Positions 51,668 to 60,306 of a DNA stretch of 64,000 nucleotides are shown in pieces. The position numbers and the translations under genes are program-made. Origin of the DNA: Paucibacter sp. KCTC 42545 (lineage in GTDB: Bacteria; Pseudomonadota; Gammaproteobacteria; Burkholderiales; Burkholderiaceae_C); NCBI RefSeq assembly GCF_001477625.1, contig NZ_CP013692.1:1550001-1614000 (forward strand). The letters run 5' to 3'. The notes beneath the pieces were generated by a model, which was not told where the DNA came from, did not search any database, and worked only from the letters and a program-made list of their open reading frames with translations. Position 1 is the first letter of the stretch, and the number at the start of each line of letters is the position of its first letter.

Positions 51668-52483
51668 TCAGCGGCCCGATATTTGCCCAAGCCACTCGTA
51701 AATGGCATAGCGCACCCGAGGCAATCCCTCTTCGCTGGGGCTCCAGTCTTGCCAATCGAAGGGGCCATCGCGGCGGTAACCGACCGGCGCCGCCACCAAG
51801 CGCATCTGGCTTGGGTTTGCCTGTGAAAAAGCGCGCATGGCGCGCGGCATGTGCAAATCGTGCGTGACGAGAACCACGGTTTGGATGCCGTCGGCGCGTA
51901 GCATCGCCATGCTCAGTTGGGCGTTTTCATGGGTGTCGCGCGATTGCCCTTCGGCCCACCGCAAAGGTAGCTTGTAGGTTTCTTGCGCGCTGGATTTAGC
52001 CGCCGAAGCCTCTGAAATGCTGAGATTTCGTGCGCCCCAGCCGATGCCGCCACTAAAACCCAAGGGCGCATCGATTTGCCTGGCTAACCACACGCCGTAG
52101 CGCAGTCGCTCCTCGCTGACGAGCTTCAGGGCCGGGCCTTGGTACTCCGGCACATTGTTGCGTGCGCCTCCACCGAGCACCAAAACGGCCAACTTTTCTC
52201 CGGCTTGAGATTCAAGCTTTAATTGCTGCAGCGTCTCAGCGCTCACGGCGGGGGGGGCATGAACGAGCTTTTCCGCCAGGATTTGTGCAAACCCCTCGGT
52301 GCAACTCAGCCAAATGCCGAGCATGCCCAGGCTCAAAACTAGGCGGCCGCGCCAGCGATGGCGGCGCAGCACGGCCGCGCCCACCAGGCTCAGGGCGAGA
52401 AAGGGACCGGGCGGTAGTAATACGGCCACAAGAAAAGGTTTCAATTCCGGGTAGAGCAGAGTCAGATTCACGACAAAATCCAA
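51668..52483 (-). CDS. YdcF/DUF218-family membrane protein
   Basis: A protein of about 271 residues with two N-terminal helices (FLVAVLLPPGPFLALSLVGAAVL and LVLSLGMLGIWLSCTEGF), then a DUF218 domain: KLAVLVLGGGARNN, RYGVWLARQIDAPLGFSGGIGW, SRDTHENAQLSMAMLRADGIQTVVLVTHDLHMPRAMRAF. Members of this ElyC/SanA/YdcF family relate to cell envelope biogenesis. The start at 52483 is TTG; GTG four codons later is an alternative. Confidence 0.82.
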   Translation of the reverse strand: MDFVVNLTLLYPELKPFLVAVLLPPGPFLALSLVGAAVLRRHRWRGRLVLSLGMLGIWLSCTEGFAQILAEKLVHAPPAVSAETLQQLKLESQAGEKLAVLVLGGGARNNVPEYQGPALKLVSEERLRYGVWLARQIDAPLGFSGGIGWGARNLSISEASAAKSSAQETYKLPLRWAEGQSRDTHENAQLSMAMLRADGIQTVVLVTHDLHMPRAMRAFSQANPSQMRLVAAPVGYRRDGPFDWQDWSPSEEGLPRVRYAIYEWLGQISGR

Positions 52484-52699
52484 ACATGAGCAGGAGCGGC
52501 GACATCATCGCCTCTCCCGAGAGGTCTCGTGCAAGCGCACTGCGCCGCAGCGAGCTTGCTGAAGTTGCGTGGCTTTGGCGGCTGATGCTGGATCGGTTTT
52601 TGGATTGATTCACCCTTGGACGCTCATTCAGTCAAAAACCCCGTCACCTAGCCTAGACATCACTGACGTGCCCACATTCGCCAACACCCCCCCGCTGTC

Positions 52700-55600
52700 T
52701 TGCCCAAGAAGAGCTGGCTGCGCTGGCTTGCCGGCTTTGTTCTGAGTTTGCTGGTCTTGATGGCTGCTGCGGTATTTGTTCTGCCGCGAGTCATCCAGTC
52801 CACTGGGGCCAGGATTGCGAGTGAGGCATTGGGCCGAACCGTCACGATCGGCGAGGTCAGCGTGCAGCCCTGGCGCTTGGCGCTGGAACTAAAGGATTTG
52901 CGCATTGCCGGCCGCACGGACCAGGATCCGCCTTTGTTTGAGATGGCGCAGGCGAAGGTGGCCCTGTCGGCGCGCACCTTCTGGCATTTCGTCCCCGTGA
53001 TTGAGTCCTTGGCCTTGAGCCGGCCCGTGCTCAGGCTGAGCCGTACGGCGCCGGGTGCCTACGATGTGGATGACCTGATTGCCAAATTCAGCGCCAAGCC
53101 GGCCGAGCCGTCTTCCGGCCCGCCGCCGGCGCTGGCGCTCTACAACATCACGCTGGACCAGGGCCAGGTCTTGTTCGACGACCGGCCGATGGCGCGCAAA
53201 CATGAGTTGGCGCATCTGAATATTGGGCTGCCCTTTTTGTCGACCCGTGATGCCGATGTGAAGGTGCTGGTTCAGCCCTCCGTCTCGGGCCAGTTGAACG
53301 GGGTGGAATTTGGTAGCCAGGTCGAGGCCCTGCCTTTTTCAACGGAACGTGATGCCACGCTGCGTTTTAAACTGGGCAGCCTGGATCTCGCGCCCTACAT
53401 CCCCTATGTACCCGCCGGTTTGCCTTTGCGCTTGGCTGCCGGCAAGGTGGATGCGGATCTCACCGTGCGCTTTCAGCAGCCGCCCAAACATGCCCCTAAG
53501 CTTGATATCAACGGCCGGGTGGGTTTGAGTGAATTTGATTTGCAGCAGCCGGGCGGCAGCCCCTGGCTGGCCTGGCAAAAGCTGAGCATTGGCATGCAGG
53601 CGGTGCAGCCTTTTCAACAGAAATTGGCTTTTGGCGAGGTGAATTGGCAGGGCTTGCGCCTGAATCTGGCTCGCGATGCCGCAGGCCAACTCTGGCTGCC
53701 CACGGCAGCGCCTGCGCCTGTTGCCTCTGCTGCCCCCGCGGCAAACGTGCAAGACCAAAAGCAAGCCAAAGCCGTTCCTTCCGCTCCCGCAGCGCCGGTT
53801 TGGGCTGTCAGCCTGGCCAAATTCAGCCTGGGTGATGCCCAAGTCAACTGGCGCGATGCGTCCGTGCCGGGCAAGGCGGCTTTGCAGGCGAAAGCACTCA
53901 AGCTGGAGCTGGGCACCGTGCAATGGCCTTTGAAGGCGCTCACGCCGCTGAGCTTTGATATGCAGATCCAGCCCGAAGGGGCGGCAGCCAAGCCCGGCGG
54001 CAAGAAGGCGGAGTCTGCTGTGGCGGCCGCCAATTTGAAGGGGCAGGGCAGCCTGAGTGCCGCCGAAGCCAAGCTGGATCTGCAATGGGATCAGCTGGCC
54101 TTGCAGTGGTTTGAGCCCTATTGGGCGGCCCAGTTGCCGATGCAGCTCAAGGCCAAGGCGGCCGGGCGCTTGAGTCTGGGTGTCACCCAGCCTTTGGACG
54201 CTGACCCGCTGGCTCGGCTGCAAGTGGGTGTGCAAGATTTGCTGATCGAGCAGTTGGCTCTTGGGGCAGCCAAGTCGCCAACAGGCGAGCCCTTGCTTCG
54301 CCTGGACAGCGTCAAGTTGGATAGCCTCGACATGGCGTATGGCGCCAAGACCGTTCAGCTGGGTGAATTGAGTCTGGATGCCCCCGGCCTGATGCTGGCG
54401 CGTGCAAAGAACAATGATTGGAACTGGCAAGCCCTTTTGCCGCAGTCTGAGTCTGCCAAGGCTGTGAGCAAGCCAGTGCCCCGTGGCCGCCCGGTCTTGA
54501 AGCTAGGGGGTGAGGACGACGCTGGGCGTGTGAGCGTGGCCACGTCCACAGCTCCCGTCGCTTCGACTTCAAAGTCAGCCACCGACTGGCAAGTGGCCCT
54601 GCGTGATTTGAAGCTCAATCGTGGTTCGGTGCGTTTGCAAGATGCGGCCGCACCCGGTGGCCAGGCCAATTTGAGTGTCCAACAGCTGACTTTGCGCTTA
54701 GGCCAACTGGCTTGGCCCAAAGCATCGGGCAGCAGCCCGGCGCAACTCAGCTTCAAGCTTGCGGGTGAGGCGGTTGCCAAGCAAGCTGCTTCGCGCAAGG
54801 GGCAGCAGGCCTCGGCTCCCGCCAGGCCACTGTCCGCGCTTTCCAAGGCCGCGGCGAATTCGCCGGGTAGCTTTAGCTGGCAGGGCAATATTGCCTTGGC
54901 GCCGTTGGCGGCCAGTGGCAAGTTGCGGGCCGAGCGTTTGCCGCTGCAGTTGCTCAGTGCTTATATGGATCCAAGCCTGGACTTGAACCTGCAACGTGTC
55001 GACCTGGGATGGCGCGGTGACTTCAATGTGCGCCAGCTGCCCAAAGACTGGCAGGTCAATGTGAATGGCGATCTGTTGCTGGCCGATTTGAGTCTGCAGC
55101 AAGGGCGAAAGCAAGCCGCGATGGGTCTGCCCGGCACGGATTTGCTGACCTGGCAGGCCTTCCACCTGGACGGTGTACGCTTTGAAATGAAGCCCGGCAG
55201 CAAGCCCGACTTGGCCGTCAAGGAGCTGCGCCTGAATGACTTCTATGCCAGCGTCTTGATCAACGAGAAGGGGCGCCTCAACCTGAGTGATATTCGCGCC
55301 GAGCCCGAGGCTGCGGTGCAGGCCAAACCGGCATCCGAAGTGGGTATTGCGCTGGTGGCTTCACCCGCTACATCCAATGCTCCCGCTGCGTCCGCTGCCC
55401 CGGGCAGTGCCGCAGCCAATGCCGCGCCAGGTGCAAACCTGCCGATCCAGATCAGCCTCGGTCAAACAACCCTTAGCAAAGGCCGGGTGGACTTTGCCGA
55501 CCGTTTCATTCGACCGAACTACAGCGCGCAGCTGACCGAGTTGCAAGGCGGCCTGGGTGCGGTGCGCAGCGGCCGCGCCGAGATGGCACCCTTGCAATTG

Positions 55601-56644
55601 CGCGGTCGGGTCGCCGGCACCGGCTTGCTGGCGATTGATGGTGCGCTCAATCCCTTGGGGGCGCCCTTGATGTTGGATATCAAGGCCTCGGCCACCGATA
55701 TTGAACTGGCGCCGATGTCTCCTTATGCCGAGAAGTACGCCGGCTACCAAATCGAGCGCGGTAAGTTGTCCACCAAGGTGGCCTACAAAATCGATCCCGA
55801 CGGCCAGCTGAAAGCCTCCAATCAACTGATTTTGAATCAGCTGACCTTTGGCGAGGCCGTCAATAGCCCGGATGCCACCAAGCTGCCGGTGCGCCTGGCG
55901 GTTTCACTGCTGAAGGACAGCGATGGCGTGATCGATGTTGAGTTGCCCGTCTCGGGCTCGCTCAACGATCCGCAATTCAGTGTCGGTGGGGTGATTTTCA
56001 AGCTGATCATCAACCTAATTGGCAAGGCTCTGACGTCGCCGTTTTCGCTGCTCTCGGGTGTCGGTGGTAGTGAGCACAGCCAAATCGAGTTCGCACTTGG
56101 TAGTGCGCAGCCGAGCAACCCCGCCACGCTGGAGAAAATTGCCAAGTCTTTGGCAGACAAGCCGACGCTGGCCTTGACCATCACTGGCTGGGCCGATCTG
56201 GCCCTGGAGCGCAGTGCCTTGCAGCAGGCGCAGTTGGATGCGGCCTTGCTGGCGCAAAAGCGCCTGGAGCTGCAGCGCCGCCAGACTGCCGGCGCGGATG
56301 CCCAAGCCGCGGCCGAACTCACGCTCAGCGAAGCCGAGCGCAACCGTCTGCTCAAGGTGGTTTACGAGGCGACCAAGCTGCCCAACAAGCCCCGCAATAT
56401 GCTGGGTTTTGCCAAAGACATTTCTGTGGCCGAGATGCGCAGCCTTATGCTGGCCAGCTACACCGTCAATGAAGAGACGGCGCATGCACTGAGCCTCGCG
56501 CGCGGCGTGGCGGTGCGCGACGGGCTGATTGCCAAGGGCTTGCCCAACCAACGCATTTTTGTGGCCGCACCCAAGCTGCACTCGGCCGAAGCCGGTGACA
56601 GCGGCTGGAAGCCCTTGGTCGAGCTCAAGCTCGGCGGCGACTGA
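52700..56644 (+). CDS. Giant DUF748 (AsmA-like) envelope protein
   Basis: A 1314-residue protein with an N-terminal membrane anchor (WLAGFVLSLLVLMAAAVFVLP, about 6-27). Long repeated beta-rich AsmA/TamB-like sequence follows (GRTVTIGEVSVQPWRLALELKDLRI and many LxLxxL strands), interrupted by Ala/Pro-rich linkers (about 335-360, 880-910). The C-terminal DUF748 part contains VDFADRFIRPNYSAQLTELQGGL and MLDIKASATDIELAPMSPYAEKYAGY, and ends with an OmpA-like segment (LTITGWADLALERSALQQAQL). AsmA-like proteins bridge the periplasm and are linked to lipid transport. The start is TTG at 52700; no better ATG is seen nearby. Confidence 0.82.
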   Translation: MPKKSWLRWLAGFVLSLLVLMAAAVFVLPRVIQSTGARIASEALGRTVTIGEVSVQPWRLALELKDLRIAGRTDQDPPLFEMAQAKVALSARTFWHFVPVIESLALSRPVLRLSRTAPGAYDVDDLIAKFSAKPAEPSSGPPPALALYNITLDQGQVLFDDRPMARKHELAHLNIGLPFLSTRDADVKVLVQPSVSGQLNGVEFGSQVEALPFSTERDATLRFKLGSLDLAPYIPYVPAGLPLRLAAGKVDADLTVRFQQPPKHAPKLDINGRVGLSEFDLQQPGGSPWLAWQKLSIGMQAVQPFQQKLAFGEVNWQGLRLNLARDAAGQLWLPTAAPAPVASAAPAANVQDQKQAKAVPSAPAAPVWAVSLAKFSLGDAQVNWRDASVPGKAALQAKALKLELGTVQWPLKALTPLSFDMQIQPEGAAAKPGGKKAESAVAAANLKGQGSLSAAEAKLDLQWDQLALQWFEPYWAAQLPMQLKAKAAGRLSLGVTQPLDADPLARLQVGVQDLLIEQLALGAAKSPTGEPLLRLDSVKLDSLDMAYGAKTVQLGELSLDAPGLMLARAKNNDWNWQALLPQSESAKAVSKPVPRGRPVLKLGGEDDAGRVSVATSTAPVASTSKSATDWQVALRDLKLNRGSVRLQDAAAPGGQANLSVQQLTLRLGQLAWPKASGSSPAQLSFKLAGEAVAKQAASRKGQQASAPARPLSALSKAAANSPGSFSWQGNIALAPLAASGKLRAERLPLQLLSAYMDPSLDLNLQRVDLGWRGDFNVRQLPKDWQVNVNGDLLLADLSLQQGRKQAAMGLPGTDLLTWQAFHLDGVRFEMKPGSKPDLAVKELRLNDFYASVLINEKGRLNLSDIRAEPEAAVQAKPASEVGIALVASPATSNAPAASAAPGSAAANAAPGANLPIQISLGQTTLSKGRVDFADRFIRPNYSAQLTELQGGLGAVRSGRAEMAPLQLRGRVAGTGLLAIDGALNPLGAPLMLDIKASATDIELAPMSPYAEKYAGYQIERGKLSTKVAYKIDPDGQLKASNQLILNQLTFGEAVNSPDATKLPVRLAVSLLKDSDGVIDVELPVSGSLNDPQFSVGGVIFKLIINLIGKALTSPFSLLSGVGGSEHSQIEFALGSAQPSNPATLEKIAKSLADKPTLALTITGWADLALERSALQQAQLDAALLAQKRLELQRRQTAGADAQAAAELTLSEAERNRLLKVVYEATKLPNKPRNMLGFAKDISVAEMRSLMLASYTVNEETAHALSLARGVAVRDGLIAKGLPNQRIFVAAPKLHSAEAGDSGWKPLVELKLGGD

Positions 56645-56665
56645 CCTTTTTTGAATTGGATTGTT

Positions 56666-57220
56666 ATGAGCAGTATGGATGTGTCGCCGTCAAACCTTGA
56701 GCGCATCACCTTAGGTGGTGGTTGCTTCTGGTGCCTGGAGGCGGTGTACGAGCAAGTGCGTGGCGTTCACGCGGTCGAGTCGGGCTATTGCAATGGCCTG
56801 GGGCCTCAACCCAGTTATGAGCAAGTTTGCTCGGGCAATACCGGCTATGCCGAGGTGCTGCGGGTGGATTTCGATCCCCGTCAGCTGAGCCTGCGCGAAG
56901 TGCTCGAAGTCTTTTTCGCCATCCATGACCCGACCAGCTTGAATCGCCAAGGCGCCGATGTGGGCAGCCAGTACCGCTCGGGCATCTATTTCCACAATGC
57001 CGAGCAAGAGGCTCAGGCACGCGAGGTTTTGGCCCAGGCGCAGCAGGCGCATCAAGGTCGCGTTGTGACCGAGCTGCTGCCTGAGCGCAATTACTACGCG
57101 GCCGAGGCCTATCACCAGCATTACTTTGCCCGCAACCCGGAGCAGGGCTATTGCGCCTTTGTGGTGGCCCCCAAGGTGGATAAATTTCAGGCCACTTTTG
57201 CTAGCTTGGTGCGAGCTTGA
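56666..57220 (+). CDS. msrA: Peptide methionine (S)-sulfoxide reductase MsrA
   Basis: A protein of about 184 residues with the catalytic GGGCFWCLEAVYEQVRGV (nucleophilic Cys in GCFWC), then GYCNGLGPQPSYEQVCSGNTGYAEVLRVDFDP and HDPTSLNRQGADVGSQYRSGIYF, the full MsrA pattern. The C-terminus has NYYAAEAYHQHYFARNPEQGYC with a possible resolving Cys. ATG at 56666 is preferred to a TTG 15 bases upstream. Its stop overlaps the ABC ATPase start by 4 bases, a coupling not usual for msrA. Confidence 0.92.
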   Translation: MSSMDVSPSNLERITLGGGCFWCLEAVYEQVRGVHAVESGYCNGLGPQPSYEQVCSGNTGYAEVLRVDFDPRQLSLREVLEVFFAIHDPTSLNRQGADVGSQYRSGIYFHNAEQEAQAREVLAQAQQAHQGRVVTELLPERNYYAAEAYHQHYFARNPEQGYCAFVVAPKVDKFQATFASLVRA

Positions 57221-57903
57221 CTGTTTTGATCGAGACGCGTGGCCTGCAATACCGTTACCCGCCTGCGAGCCGTGCCGGTGCTGACACGGGGCAAACGCTG
57301 CGCTTTGCTGATATTCATTTGGCTACCGGGGAGCATCTGCTGCTGCGCGGCAAGTCCGGCAGCGGCAAGTCGACCTTGCTGGCCTTGTTGGCGGGTTTGT
57401 TGAGCCCCAGCGAGGGTCAGGTCTTGATCGCAGGCACGGAGCTGCAAAGCCTGAGCCAGCGCCGCCGGGACGCCTGGCGGGGTGAATGCCTGGGCTTTGT
57501 GCCACAGCGCTTGCACCTCAGCAGTGCCTTGACGGTGCTGGACAACGTCACGCTGCCATTTCTTTGCGCCGGCCTGCCGCCTGACACCGAGCGGGCGGCA
57601 GGCTTGCTTCAAAGTCTTGGCCTGCAAGGCTTGGGCGGACGCAAGCCGCATCAGCTGAGTGTGGGTCAAGCCCAGCGGGTGGCGCTGGCGCGGGCCTTGG
57701 TACGCCGGCCGCGCATCTTGTTGGCCGATGAGCCCAGTGCGAGCTTGGACGATGAGCATGCCGCGCAGATGATGGCCTTGTTGATGCAGGCTGCATCGGA
57801 TTCCGGCGCCTCCTTGTTGGTGGCGACGCACGACGCCCGTTTGCTGGCGCAGGCCCAAGAGGCCAGCGGCTTTCAGACCTTGGATTTGGGAGCGTCGGCA
57901 TGA
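57217..57903 (+). CDS. ABC transporter ATPase (LolD/MacB type)
   Basis: A 228-residue ABC ATPase: Walker A LRGKSGSGKSTLLALLAGLL, Q-loop LGFVPQRLHLS, signature QLSVGQAQRVALARAL, Walker B RILLADEPSASLDDEH, H-loop LVATHDARLL. The LS-V-GQ variation (Val for Gly) occurs in this subgroup. The start is TTG inside the msrA stop (TTGA). With the adjoining FtsX-like permease and DUF3299 gene it resembles Zur-controlled metal uptake loci such as the Vibrio zrg locus. Comparison from memory. Confidence 0.85.
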   Translation: MTVLIETRGLQYRYPPASRAGADTGQTLRFADIHLATGEHLLLRGKSGSGKSTLLALLAGLLSPSEGQVLIAGTELQSLSQRRRDAWRGECLGFVPQRLHLSSALTVLDNVTLPFLCAGLPPDTERAAGLLQSLGLQGLGGRKPHQLSVGQAQRVALARALVRRPRILLADEPSASLDDEHAAQMMALLMQAASDSGASLLVATHDARLLAQAQEASGFQTLDLGASA

Positions 57904-59207
57904 GGCTTTGGCGCATGGCCTGGACCTATTTGTGGTCGCAGCCTTTGACGGCGGCTTTGAATCTGCTGCTCTTGAGCTTGGGGCTAGGTGCGATCAGCTT
58001 TGTGATCGTGGTGAGTGAGCAGCTCGATGCCGGCATGCGCCGCGATCTGCAGGGCATTGACTTGGTGGTGGGTGCCAAGGGCAGCCCGATGCAAATCATG
58101 TTGGCGGGTGTCTTTCACTTGGATGTGCCCACCGGCAATATCCCCCTCGACACGCTCGAGACTTTGCGCGCGCACCCTTTGGTGGCGCGTGCTGTGCCGC
58201 TGTCGCTGGGCGATAGCGTGCGCGGCTTCCGGCTGGTCGGCACCACCCCGCAATACCTGGAGATCGGTGGGGCACGCTTGGCTGAAGGGCGTTTGTGGGC
58301 TAAGCCCATGCAAGCCGTGCTGGGGGCTGAAGTGGCCCGCAGCACTGGCTTGACCCTGGGCCAGCAGTTCAGCAGCAGCCACGGCTTGGGTGAGCAGGGC
58401 GATGCGCATGGTGAGCAGTTGTACACCGTGGTGGGCGTGCTGGCCGCGCAGGGCGGGGCGCTGGATCGGCTGGTGTTGACCGACTTGGCTTCGGTGTGGA
58501 TCAGTCATGAAATGCATCAAACGCCGAGTGCGGCGACGGTGAAAGAGACGCATACCGGCAAAGAAGATCACGGCGACCACGCCGATCACGACAAAAATGA
58601 CGACGATCACGGGGCGCATGGCAAGGCCGCCCCGGTCAGCCTGCCAACCCCCACCCAGCCGCGCGAGATCACCATGGTGCTGCTGAGCTACCGCAGTCCG
58701 CTCGCCGCCATCAGCCTGCCGCGCTGGGTCAATGCGCAGCCGGGCTTGCAGGCCAGCGCACCCGCGCTGGAGACCGCCCGCTTGCAACGTATGGTGGGGG
58801 CAGGTGAGGTGGTGCTGCGCGGCTTTGGCCTGGTGATGCTGATCTCGGCAGGCCTGTCGGTGTTTGTGGCGCTCTTGCACGCGGTACGTGCTCGGCGAAG
58901 CGATCTGGCCATGCTGCGCATGCTGGGGGCCAGCCCCGCGCGGGTGGCGAGTTTGATCGCGCTGGAAGCCCTGAGTTTGAGCGGCCTGGCCTGTTTGCTG
59001 GGTTTGGCTCTGGGTCACGGCTTGGCGGCAGGATTGGGCGTCTTGATGGCCCAGCAGCAGTCCTTGGCCGTCAGCGCTTGGTGGTTTTCTTGGATCGAGT
59101 TGATGCTGCCGGCACTGGGCCTGGGCCTTGCCTTGTTGGCCGCGACTTGGCCGGCTTGGCGGGCTTACCGCCTGGATGTGACCGAGTTATTGCAGGCGCC
59201 GCATTGA
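57900..59207 (+). CDS. FtsX/MacB-type ABC permease with His-rich loop
   Basis: A 435-residue permease: N-terminal helix (LWSQPLTAALNLLLLSLGLGAISFVIV), a large periplasmic MacB-like domain with DLVVGAKGSPMQIMLAGVFHLDVPTGNIP and DRLVLTDLASVWISHEMH, and three C-terminal helices (about 300-325, 350-385, 390-420). Within the periplasmic domain, near residues 218-240, is a His/Asp-rich run (THTGKEDHGDHADHDKND) typical of zinc-handling loops. Coupled to the ATPase (ATGA). Metal-related transport is likely but unproven. Confidence 0.85.
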   Translation: MRLWRMAWTYLWSQPLTAALNLLLLSLGLGAISFVIVVSEQLDAGMRRDLQGIDLVVGAKGSPMQIMLAGVFHLDVPTGNIPLDTLETLRAHPLVARAVPLSLGDSVRGFRLVGTTPQYLEIGGARLAEGRLWAKPMQAVLGAEVARSTGLTLGQQFSSSHGLGEQGDAHGEQLYTVVGVLAAQGGALDRLVLTDLASVWISHEMHQTPSAATVKETHTGKEDHGDHADHDKNDDDHGAHGKAAPVSLPTPTQPREITMVLLSYRSPLAAISLPRWVNAQPGLQASAPALETARLQRMVGAGEVVLRGFGLVMLISAGLSVFVALLHAVRARRSDLAMLRMLGASPARVASLIALEALSLSGLACLLGLALGHGLAAGLGVLMAQQQSLAVSAWWFSWIELMLPALGLGLALLAATWPAWRAYRLDVTELLQAPH

Positions 59208-59254
59208 GTGACTTTGGGCAGGTGACCGGTGGCGCAGGCACAATGGCGGCTGAG

Positions 59255-59809
59255 ATGAACAAGACCATGTCCCGCTTTCAATGTCGATCTGCCGCCGGGC
59301 TTGCTGCGGCCGCAGGTTTGGCCCTGGGCCTCATCGGCTCGATCACCCCGATGGACTCGGTATGGGCGCAGCCTGCACCGGTGATTGGCCAGGGGCCGGG
59401 CTTTCACGATCCGCGCAGTCCTTTCAAACCCTTGCAGGAGAAAGAGGGCGTGCTGACCTGGGCTTTGTTGTCTTCGGTGACGACCAAGCCTGACAAGACG
59501 CGTTTGATCCCCATTTTTCCGAGCGCAGTGCAAGCCCTGGACAAGAAGACCGTCAAGGTCCAGGGCTTCATGATGCCGCTGGAGCCGGGCGACAAACAGA
59601 AGCATTTCCTGCTGTCTTCCGTGCCCACCTCCTGCTCCTTTTGCGTACCGGCCGGCGCCGAAGGGCTGATCGAAGTGCGCACCAAGGAGCCGGTGCGCTA
59701 CAGCCTAGAGCCGGTGACGGTGCAGGGCGTGTTGGCGGTGCTCAATGACGACCCTTACGGCCTGTTCTACCGGGTCAATGAGGGCCAAGCCGTGGTCAGC
59801 AAGCCCTGA
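59255..59809 (+). CDS. Exported DUF3299 protein
   Basis: A protein of about 184 residues with a signal peptide (AAGLAAAAGLALGLIGSITPMDSVWA) and a DUF3299 domain: LTWALLSSVTTKPDKTRLIPIFPSAVQALDKKTVKVQGFMMPLEPGDKQKHFLLSSVPTSCSFC. The invariant-looking SCSFC pair of Cys is present and may bind metal or form a disulfide. Starts at 59243, 59255 or 59267 are possible. It follows the permease by about 50 bases and is probably its periplasmic companion. Confidence 0.78.
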   Translation: MNKTMSRFQCRSAAGLAAAAGLALGLIGSITPMDSVWAQPAPVIGQGPGFHDPRSPFKPLQEKEGVLTWALLSSVTTKPDKTRLIPIFPSAVQALDKKTVKVQGFMMPLEPGDKQKHFLLSSVPTSCSFCVPAGAEGLIEVRTKEPVRYSLEPVTVQGVLAVLNDDPYGLFYRVNEGQAVVSKP

Positions 59810-59816
59810 GCATGCG

Positions 59817-60218
59817 ATGAGCCGGTACCTTGATCAGCGTCCACGCGGGCAAGCCAGAAGCATCTGGCTGGCTTGGCTGTGCGCGCTGTGCTTGCTCGCC
59901 GCTCAAGGCCTGGGTCACTGGCACCGGGTGGCTCACGCCACGGCCGGGCCTGTGGGGCTGGCTCAAGTTCAGTCGCAAATTCAGACGAAAGACGTGGGGC
60001 GTATTGCCTCAGCGAGCTTGACGCTGTGGGGCCACCAACTGGGCGACAACGTGTGCTCGGTGTTCGACCATATCGCCCAAGACAATCTGCCGCATGTTGC
60101 GGCGCCGGTGGTCTTGGCCGAACTCAGCCCGCTGCGCTTTTTGCAGCAGGCGCCGGCCAGCGCCGCGGCGCAGCCATTCTGGAAGCGCGGCGCGCGCGGT
60201 CCCCCTCACTCGGCATGA
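59817..60218 (+). CDS. Small His-rich exported protein (DUF2946-like)
   Basis: A 133-residue protein with one N-terminal hydrophobic segment (IWLAWLCALCLLAAQGLG), then GHWHRVAHA and LWGHQLGDNVCSVFDHIAQDNLP. The His pairs and the C-x-x-F-D-x-x-x-x motif recall DUF2946-like proteins often found beside zinc TonB receptors; the likeness is by eye. ATG at 59817 follows the DUF3299 stop by 7 bases. Likely a periplasmic metal-binding accessory. Confidence 0.6.
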   Translation: MSRYLDQRPRGQARSIWLAWLCALCLLAAQGLGHWHRVAHATAGPVGLAQVQSQIQTKDVGRIASASLTLWGHQLGDNVCSVFDHIAQDNLPHVAAPVVLAELSPLRFLQQAPASAAAQPFWKRGARGPPHSA

Positions 60219-60229
60219 ATCCCAGCGAT

Positions 60230-60256
60230 CCACTCACCCGCGGGTGAGTGGCGTTT
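60230..60256 (+). terminator. 22-bp perfect palindrome, terminator or operator
   Basis: CCACTCACCCG (60230-60240) is followed at once by its exact inverse, ending at 60251, then CGTTTTC. As RNA it forms a 9-bp stem with a CGCG loop and a short T-run, which fits a terminator for the upstream gene. As DNA it is a symmetrical site 55 bases before the TonB receptor start. Confidence 0.6.
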
Positions 60257-60306
60257 TCATGCCTGCCACGCCGACAAGCTTCTCGGCGCTGGCTAACGAG
60301 TGATTT

